A stretch of 64,000 bases of DNA from NCBI RefSeq assembly GCF_023343835.1, contig NC_064435.1, positions 61,327,634-61,391,633 of the forward strand. Reading direction: 5' to 3'. The stretch comes from Lagopus muta (Eukaryota; Chordata; Aves; Galliformes; Phasianidae). The position numbers were made by a program, and so were the translations under genes. Below are positions 55,001 to 64,000 of this stretch, one piece after another (position 1 is the first letter of the stretch; the number at the start of each line of letters is the position of its first letter). The notes beneath the pieces were generated by a model, which was not told the origin of the DNA, did not search any database, and saw only the letters and a list, made by a program, of their open reading frames with translations.

Positions 55001-58000
55001 GTACCGTGGGCTGGTCCACTGATACACCAGTGTTACTGTAACAAGTGTATTACTTTTAAATTTCCTTTTCTGTTAACTTATCAACCCTGTTGTGACTTAA
55101 AGTTGTGATTTTAAGCTGATTTAAGACAGCTGGGAAACACATATTGACTTCTTGGCTTTCAGTTAGACTTCTAGGCACAGACTCACATCATTTAAAGGCT
55201 GACACTGCTGGAGCAGATTCCAAAAAGGGTTTCCTTTCATAAGCAAGATGTTTCCTGAGCCTTCAGGATAAAAACCATGCAGTTGCTCTTAAAACACATA
55301 TTATATACATTTACTTCTAAACAGTTATGTTTTGCTGGCTGTGAGCATATACCCCGTTACTTCTCTTAATTTATATATTTTTTTATACATATTTTTTGCA
55401 CAAAATATTTTTGATTCATACTTTATTGTAGTTAATGCGTTATTGTAGCTGTTGCTTATATACTAAATAATATAACTAATACAACTACAAAAAATCTTGA
55501 GAAACAACCTGAGGGAAGTATGTAGAAACATTCAAGCAGAGCAAATAGAGATGCTTCTCCCAAACACCTCTGAAGAGTTTGCATGAATTTCCTCTTTTCT
55601 TATGTTCCAATTTCTACACACTGCCATTTAATGAAAATTCATGCAAGTTAAGTTTTGTTCTTTCTAGTGTTCATGGAAAGTGAATTTCAGGCTCACAGCC
55701 AAGACACATTTAATCATGAAACAAAATTAGTTTAATCTTGGAACTAAATTTGTTTGGGGAAGAATAGGAATTATGCAAATTAATGTAATCAGGGAGCAAA
55801 AAAAATAGCCTGCTCTAGGTGGCCTCAGATAATGGCATATCATATGTGTTGCTATAGGCACAGTAGGCAACTTTTGAAAATGAGCAAGCAGATTCCACAG
55901 CTGTACAGTTCTAAATATTTTGGAACTCCTGCAGGTACTTTGTCTTTCCATAAACTTTCGGGCAAGAGATACTATACTGGAGAACTTGTATATTTGTTTC
56001 TAATAATCTTTTATCTTGCCACAGTTTTGGATTGGCTTGATTGAAACTTTGATTATTAGTTGGTTGTGTCATAATTACAGAACATTTCAGGTAAGTCTGT
56101 GAGAGTTTGTTCTTTGCAAGAGTATAACTCCTACAGTGTTTGAGACATGTATATCTGGCTGCATTTTCAAACTCAGGACAAGTTAAACTGAGTAAGCCTT
56201 CCTAGAAACATGTTCCAAGGGAATAATTAGTACATTTGAAATCCAGAACTGATTTCTACTCTTACCTCGTAAGAGCTATTATTGCTATTTCTCAGTTATT
56301 TAGCCTCATCAGTATTAAAAATTCCAAAATGAAGCTCAGAAATGCTGAAGTGGAGAAATATGTAAAAGCTAAATTTTTGTAACATAGTTAAATATATTTA
56401 TTATTAAAGCCTTTTCTGAATGTAGGTATGAGTGACAAGAAAAATATAACTTCTGCTTTGGTGACAGATCTAATAAAAATGGTGGAAAGTTTTTTACTAT
56501 AGGAACAAAACATTTTTTGCCACTTCTGGTAATTCACTTTTGTCAATTGATGTTTTCAAGAAATCATTATTGTCTAAGGACAAGATATTGCAAATTCTAA
56601 TCAGAATGTAAAACAAACACAAACAAAATCAACACACATAGTAATAAGTAGATGGAAATGCAGAGGGATGATATAAAATGAAACTCGTTACTGTTTTAAT
56701 CTGTCATAATACAAATAATATATCCATCCTTACAACAGCAAAGATGAAATAGCACACAACTGACTATGATGAGCCAAGGTTGGCAGGCATCAATTGAGAT
56801 TTTCTTCTGACTGGAGCTGGAAGCTGGTTAAAAAGTAGCAAGAATAAAGGACTTTGTAGAAATGAGAAAGTATAAAGGGTCACATTCATCAGATTTATTA
56901 GTCATTGGGACTACAAAGTTAGATTTAAAACTAGTTTTAGAGTAGGATAGGGAAAGAATTTAATAACCTGTCTGCTTCCTATTTTTTACCTAAGCCAGAA
57001 GGTTATGCAGGAGAAAACCTTAAAGTGATTAAAGAAGAGGCTGAATGGTCTGTGCAGGCGTCTGTTGCTGGCAGAGTAAAATCAGAAGCCAACTTTATAA
57101 ATTGAAAAAATAGGGAGGATAGAACTAGTTTTGGTAAACTTTAAACTCATGTAAAGCTTTACATGTTAAGTGGGGAGAGAAGAATCTGAGGAGGAACTAA
57201 GAGGTGACATTTATGTAGTTAATGAACAGAAACTCTGAATAACAGCATACTGAATATAGTAGAGTTGGAGAACTTTTGCAGTCACTTCTTTTGCAGAAGA
57301 GAGTGGACTGAAAAAGGCAAGATATGAAATGGTGAATGATTTCCCCATGAACAGTAGGATAAAGATCAACAGTTTAAAGCTGTGCAGGAGGTAAAATTTG
57401 GATCCAGATTGAATATGCTGCTGTAAAGAAAACATTGAATAAAAAGTGATTCCCAAGGTAATGACTTATCTGACCTTGGGCAATGAACCAATTCTTTGTG
57501 TTGGAGAGGATATTCATAAAAAGGAGAAGAAAAAAGACTTAAAAACAAAACAAAGCAAAACAAAACAAAAAAACTAGGAGAGGAAATAAATGGCATATGT
57601 TTAGTGGAAAAACAATCAAGTAAATCAAGAAAAGTGGTGGTGGTATACAAACACAAAACAAATAATGTTGATACAATGAGTTGTGGCATGGAGAACAGCA
57701 GATGGGAAACTTTCTTTGCAGACAGTCCCTGGAAGGAGTGAAGAGCTCTAAGCTGTATTTCTGAAATGCTTCTGTCATCTTCTTCCATTACCTTCTTAGA
57801 GCTCACATACAGGACAAACAGGAAAATCTGTCAGCCTAATGAGAGATTTTTAGCCATCACAATGCTTCAGATGCAGCATTTTGAACAAATTGATGACTGA
57901 TTTTAGGTGGGATGGCACAAGATTTCTTTGTGGAGGTCAAGAAGCTAAAATTTTGACAGGAACGGTGATGAAATAATTTAGCGCCTCAGCTGTGTGGGTG

Positions 58001-58060
58001 CAGATGGTCATCCACATGGGGGATATTTTTCCAGCAGGTTATTGAGTCAGTGAAGCTGGC
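52006..58060. other. AT-rich desert, no gene seen
   Basis: Includes T-rich tracts (about 52605-52630 and 53919-53936), a 13-bp direct duplication ATGTTTCTATAGC at about 52698-52728 and a TAATGCAATATG duplication at about 54675-54698. No gene is supported. Confidence 0.5.
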
Positions 58061-61000
58061 TGCCTGCAGTTTGGCAGTTGTCCATTAAAATGTAAAACAA
58101 AATTTTGGACTGTGCAAAATTGGGTGTTGAAGTACATTTTATGTTTTGCCAGATTTACTTCTGTACCTTGTGGTCTTGGATGATAGAAGGATTAAGAAAA
58201 GGAATGCTAGCACTGGCACAATAGTTCATGATCTATTGGCAACTACACTTTTGGGGAGACTTCATTGTTCCCATTTATATGGGATGGGATTTTTTTTTGT
58301 TTGTTTATTTCTACGGAAAGCATGCAAAAATGAACTGAGAGCGACTTACATAATTACTTCCAGTGTTTTTTGGTTTTTGCTAGTAGGCCCCATGTAGAAA
58401 TCTGTGAAATTGCAGTTAATTCTATTCCTGTTCCTGAGCTGAGGTTTTGCATGCTGTGCTCATGTTTAAAAAAAGTAATAGCACAAAAGACTCACCACTT
58501 CTGATAGATTCAGTTCAGTCAGTTTCTAGTAATAACGTATCAAGGAAGCAGTAAGAAGTGCTACCCAGGCAACAGAAAATACAGTTGTTGAGGTAAGAAA
58601 GATGAGTTTAGTGGCTGAACAGAGAAATGCATCTGCCTAGCTAATGTGCATCAGGCCAAATCATATCCAGTCAGAGTCATGCTGACTCAAAACTAATTCT
58701 GTGAGAAAGAAAGCCTCTTTACTGATTTCCTTTCTCTGAGTGATCATGTACCCCAAGCTGCTACCATAAAGGAGTTCACATAACACAGAATTAATGTCTG
58801 TGGTGGACAGAATAGTGCCATCTCTCCATGTCTTATCTGGTAGGTTAGTCATCTCCTGTCCTGTACTCTGCAACCAGATCTAGAAGTCTCTTCCATTATG
58901 CATTGCGTCTCTGCAAATCTAGCTCTTTTCCCTCACCTCTCTACTCTCCTTTCCTTTACCCATTTTTCACATAGAAGACAAACATTGAATTCTGGTTTTC
59001 TGAATGCCATACATAGAGCTGTGGACCTCAAAGCTGGTCACTGGAGCACCCATATTATGCTCATGCAGTTCTTCTATTGAATATATCACTTCAGTAGCTG
59101 ACCTCAAAGATGCTTTCTTCCCTGTGATAAGAATCAAGAAAAACTAAAATGGAACTAACAGAAGATCCACCCAGGAAAGTCTAGTAGCTGGCAGCTACAA
59201 GGACCTCTAGGGTTTGGGAGAAAAGAGAAAAGAATTAGTGGTAGAAAGGAGAAGAAACATAGCAAAGAGAATATATTCCTTTATAGTATATATTAACCGA
59301 TTCTGGCTGAAATTAGTTGAGTGTTTTATTTTGGACTATTCATTTAATTTTGGTGCTAAAAATTTCCAAGGATGCTTAGAATCCAGATGTGAATTTTTCT
59401 GAAAACTCTTACGCTAAATTCATGTGATGATTCGTCAGGAAATATTTTTTATCCCTTTCAAACATTAAGAATTATTGAGAATAAATACAACTCACAAAGC
59501 ACTGAATCTTGTGTCAGCTAAAATGAGCAGTGCATCCAAGTTTTCTGAGTTCATCATCTGAAGAAAGAGCAACTGGCAGAACAAGCAGCTGGAAAATATT
59601 AAAGTGATCTTGATAGGAATAGAGAATGGCCTGATAAAATCTCCTTCAATGAGCATATTATACACAGAACTTCCATATTTTTCTTTGAGTTGACAAGATA
59701 TAGGGAAAAAAAATGAAATGAGAAGTGAGAAAATGCCAAGAAGGAAGGGGATGAAGAAAAAAGTGGTAAAAATGAATCTATAAAATTAATCCAACAAAAA
59801 AAGAACTGGATAGAATGAGGAAGATTGGGAAGGTTCCCTATGAAAGGACTGTGAATGTGTTAGGGAATGATTACATGATGCCCTATATTTTTTTAGTATG
59901 TGCTGCTCTGGTGAAAACAAAAATTGTGAGACAGGAAAATATATTCTGATCTCTGTTTTCCAGCTGGCTAAAAGCACATGTTACATAGTATAATAAAAAC
60001 TAAAATGAGCTACATTTGAAACCCAGCAGCAACTCCACAAAGTCCTGGAAAGTCATCAGGAAGTTTTTGCAGTAGATTTGGGATCTGAATATTCTAGTCA
60101 AGGCAAAGAAAAATTATTTCAGTATATTATTTGCAACACACTAATTATGTAGATTTAATTTAAGATAAAATTCTCAATCTATTTATGCCACTGTATTTCC
60201 AGTGCTTGCATTGAAATAGCAACTAGAGATTGATTCTAAAATTTTGTGATACTGTTTCTACCTCTTCAAATGAAACACTACTGTACAAACTGCTTGCCTG
60301 TAGTCTAATTTTTGTGACAAAAGAAGAAACTCATTAACAGTCTTCATTTCCTATGCAGCTACCCAAGCAAGCACAGGCATACATGAGAGTTCTGGCAGGA
60401 TTACAAAGGGACTGTGCTTGAAGACTGACAATTAAAACTTTCTTAGGAGGCAGGATTTCCTTCTTGTTTCAGCCGTGCACCGGGAGAGTGAAAACAATTC
60501 CCTGGACCACCTGTGGTTACTCCACACAGATAGTCTGGGGAGCATGGTATGAAAACACCTGCCAAGCGTCAGTATCTGAGCAGGAGTCTCACATATTTGG
60601 CAGGCTTCTTTCTCATTGCAGCACTCAGCATCCAGCTGAACTTTACTGAAATTTTTACCGTGGCCCTTTGGAGTGGATGTAAGGCAGGGACAGAAGATGA
60701 AGATGCTGCTTTGCTGTGAGGTGGCATTGGTACATCAGGCCTTGCACTGAGGGCCCACAGACTTTCCACCTTTTTGCTAGATTACATAAAGAAGTTTTTA
60801 ATCTTGTTTCCATGGAAGAGAGAGAGAAACAATTGGGTTTCCCTGATCCAAATGGTTGATCTATACTTTTGTATGGCCAGCTGTCTTCAGAACAGTGGTT
60901 CTGCTGTTGCTAGCTAGTAGCTGTCCCCAGCTGGTATGATGTGATGCTTCTGCCTATGCAGACCATAGGACAAGTGGGAGGTATGTTTCCTTGAAACCAG

Positions 61001-64000
61001 TTCAGCAGACAACTACGACTGCAGCCAACAGGTTAGTCCCATTCCAGGTCACCAACCCCTTTCCTTACCCACATCCATCACAGACTGCTCTGTTGTCTTC
61101 ATGGCACACTGTACTTTCAAGATAGAAGGATTTGTTCCATAGAGAGAAGATTTAAAGAGAAAGTTTAGCACTTTTCTCCCCTTTTCACTTCTGAAAACCC
61201 AGATGGTCTTCTGCCACAGTACTGGCATCATGTGCAATCCTAATTCATTATCATGACTTTTGCAAAGAGCAGGAGAGCCCCTGGTACAGTGTCAAAACTG
61301 TGGCAAGATAAGAAATAACACTGCTAATGCTGATCCAATGAAAGGATTATTACAGATGTGCAAAGAAGTTGTGACTGATTGTTCCTTCCACTAAGGTTTC
61401 TTTTACTTTTTTTTTCCTTTTTATTTTTCCTTTATATTTTTTTCTTAGTGTGATGACTGTCAAATTCTCCAAAGCTAGAAAATCTGCTGTTATGATTATC
61501 TAATGTTAATCTCCTGGGTAGATGTATTATGATACTGTCAAGTAATCATCCACTTTTTACTTATACAAAAAAAAAAATAATGCTTCTCTTACTGCACAAC
61601 ATGGATGATGACTTCCAAGTGAATTAGAATTATGCAGTGAATAAGGTTGCTTGGAGTATTTACACTTTATTTCTCTTAGAAGCTGCAAAGTGAGTGTAGA
61701 ACCAATGTGGGGCTGACAGGAGAAGGACAGATGAATGTCAGACTCCAGAGCTCAGCTCTACTATTTCCCATTCTACTGTTTATCTGATCTCTTTCATGTG
61801 ATGTTGGGGCAATAACTTAGTCTGATCATCTTAGAAGTTGGCTGCTGTTGTGTGTTTCTCACAATCAATTTACAGTCAGACTGGGAGGAGATGAAAGTGC
61901 CACTAACGCTTTTAGGAGAGAGATTTCAAGCTGATACAGTGAAATCTAGGTGATGATTCAAAAAAAAAAAGGAAGACTCAGGAAGATTTTAAGATTAAGA
62001 AATACTTTTTAAAATAATTTTTTTCCCTTTCTCACTTATCTTGTGTCTTGTTGCTTAACGCATGCATTATTATTGCTGATAACTGACTAACCTTTGGGCT
62101 CTTTTTAAGGAGAAAAGTAAAAAAAAACCAAAAAAAAAAACACTTGTGGGAATCCTTATTTTAATTAAAGACTATATACGTTAAAAATTTGTCTTATATT
62201 AATATTTATTAGTATTTTCTCTGTGTACTTAGTCGATGAGTAGATAAATGTGATTAAGGAATAGTGTTAGCTGTACAATTTCTGTAAAGAAAATGATTAT
62301 TTGTAGAAGTGTTTACAAATATATGTGCATTAGCTGTTGAGTCCTTGGGACCAGACTAAAGCAAAGACAAAATAACTTCTTAAAATGAAAGTGGAGTGAA
62401 GATCTCATTTGTCAGGACCAACTCCTTCACTCTATAGTCAGCTCCTGTTGTATCACTCCGCTTGTTGCTGCAGACGTGACCACTGCAGGAATATCTGCTG
62501 CTGAGGTATCAGAAGGTCTTGTTTCCAACTGTTAAATTGTGTTGAACATTTTTGGCTTTTATTTGCTGAAAAAATTAATCTTTGTTGACATAGAGTGACT
62601 TTTCCAGTGATAGGTTGTCTTCACAGTCACTTTAAAGTGGTCTTAAGCACTCAGTTGCATCATATTATGCTCTCAATTCAGATATTATAGAAAGTAAAAA
62701 TGTTGAGTTGGGATAAAGGGAATAGATTAGGATTCTGAAGAAGATATTAAGCATGTACGTTCATGCCATTTAGAACTAATTCAAGAACATGAGATTTTAC
62801 ACCAACCTCCTGGCTCTGCTGCTGTAGCTGTGTCAGCTTAGGAGCACCAAGTTTCAGAAGTTACAGGTCTGCAACTTACGTTTACTGACTCTTTGGTGAC
62901 TATGTTGTCACTACTTGTCATATTAGGGCATTGATCATAAGCATATTTGCTTGAAATTGCCCCGAAAAAGGCTCAGGCAGATAGGGAAGCTTCCCCCAAC
63001 AGCCTGAAAACAGATGAAGTAGTTCATTTCTTCCAAGCTGAGTAGATGGGTTTAACATATGTCAGAATGTAGATAGAAAATATTATGCTAGCAGGCATGA
63101 CTGAACTTAGGACTGCAAATCTAACTGTTTAAGCAGGGTGTATTCTTCATTTTGGCCATATTTATGGCTGACTGTATCTAGGTTTTGGATGAGGCTTCAC
63201 TTTGTCAGTGTCTGCTCAGTGAGGAAAAGTCTGCCATGTTTCCAGTCTGGAGACAGAATGGTTTAAGTGAGCTCCTCCGTATCATCCAGTCTTTTCTGAG
63301 AGGGAAGCAGTAAAGTCTTTTCCAAGGGCCAGCTTGAAATATAGTAAAATAGATATGGAGGGAAAGAGTGCCAGAAACTCTCATGAATCTTGCATCAGGA
63401 CTTTGTTATCTAATTCTAACTGTTCAAAGCTTAGGCATCTATTTTGAATTAGCAGGTAGCCTTCTTCTGTAACTAATGGAAAGAAATAAGCATTGCCATC
63501 AGGAACCAATATTACTGTGCCTTTCTCACTGTTGCTGGGTAAAGAGGGACTACAGGCTAGTCTTTGGACTAGTTACCAAAATTTGGGCAGTTAAAAGTAG
63601 TGTAAGTCTGGGCTGAAATCTGGAATTCCCAATTGTTGCCTAAATTTGGATAACTGACTGACTTCTCAGGGGTTCTTTCTTTCCTTCAAGTTCAAATCTT
63701 TTTTTTAACTATGAGATTTTGGTTAAATAAAATACAAAGGACACTGTTATTTCTCCTGCAACTTTCTGGAAGATATCTATTTCCTGTGATTATCTACTCT
63801 GAATATTATGTCACTAAGTCATTTTGAACTTCATCAGTCCTTTTTTATTACTGTACGTATAGTTGATAAACTGTATGTATAACAACGATAGCAGAATTGA
63901 TTTGTCTCTAGCTTTTGAATAATGTTTCACCCTGATTTCTGTTTTGGAAGTGAATGGAAGTTCTGTGTAGCCTTTTGGGAATATCTGGCTGGGGAAAGGT
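58061..64000. other. AT-rich desert, no gene seen
   Basis: CpG-poor and AT-rich with short A- and T-runs. A slightly GC-richer piece at about 60.45-60.77 kb is unassigned. No coding exon, RNA gene or clear repeat family is recognised to the window end. Confidence 0.5.

Noticed and set aside
1-64000. CRISPR arrays, operons, rRNA genes, phage or other prokaryotic systems
   Set aside because: No regularly spaced repeats, dense coding or ribosomal motifs; the DNA is clearly vertebrate nuclear.

Overview
This window is vertebrate nuclear DNA, almost certainly from a bird and plausibly a galliform. Three things support this: a split homeobox gene with GT-AG introns; several copies of the avian CR1 LINE, recognisable by 3' tails built on TTCTATGATTCT; and long homopolymer and microsatellite tracts. 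It is not prokaryotic or viral, and no operon, CRISPR array or phage is present. The species cannot be fixed from sequence alone.

One protein-coding gene can be supported: IRX1, the Iroquois-class TALE homeodomain transcription factor, on the minus strand at 12765-17520. I reconstructed four coding exons: 17257-17520, 13904-14918, 13223-13289 and 12765-12822. All three introns have GT-AG ends and compatible phases. The joined frame is 468 codons including the stop, giving 467 residues. The first poly(A) signal after the stop lies at 12398-12403. Exon 1 sits in a broad CpG-rich promoter domain (about 16.9-19.6 kb). IRX1 normally belongs to the IRX1-IRX2-IRX4 (IrxA) cluster, but IRX2 and IRX4 are not in the window.

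Layout. 1-3.8 kb: AT-rich DNA with a hexanucleotide repeat. 3.8-8.3 kb: a run of complex, motif-rich, non-repetitive blocks that look like conserved non-coding (enhancer) DNA. 8.4-8.7 kb: a CR1 fragment. 9.2-10.8 kb: a second element-rich zone with two CpG islands, a perfect CRE and a CTCF-like site. 10.8-12.4 kb: 3' flank. 12.4-17.5 kb: IRX1. 17.5-24.6 kb: promoter domain, then more enhancer-like blocks and a separate CpG island at 24.3 kb. 24.85-25.6 kb: a CR1 fragment followed by a very long TTCC/CCCT repeat. 25.6-64 kb: AT-rich, CpG-poor gene desert with seven further CR1-derived pieces (including reverse transcriptase relics), two striking perfect inverted repeats and one tRNA-like relic, but no convincing gene.

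Functionally this is a developmental-regulator landscape: one transcription factor gene surrounded by candidate cis-regulatory DNA. I did not find a new biological system. The best leads are the unusual C-run splice acceptor of IRX1 intron 3, the intragenic CpG-poor POU-dimer-like sites, the two CpG islands without an assigned gene, the palindromic homeodomain sites, and the sharp change of sequence character at about 24.6-25.6 kb. All enhancer calls are inferences from sequence texture and motifs, because conservation could not be computed here.
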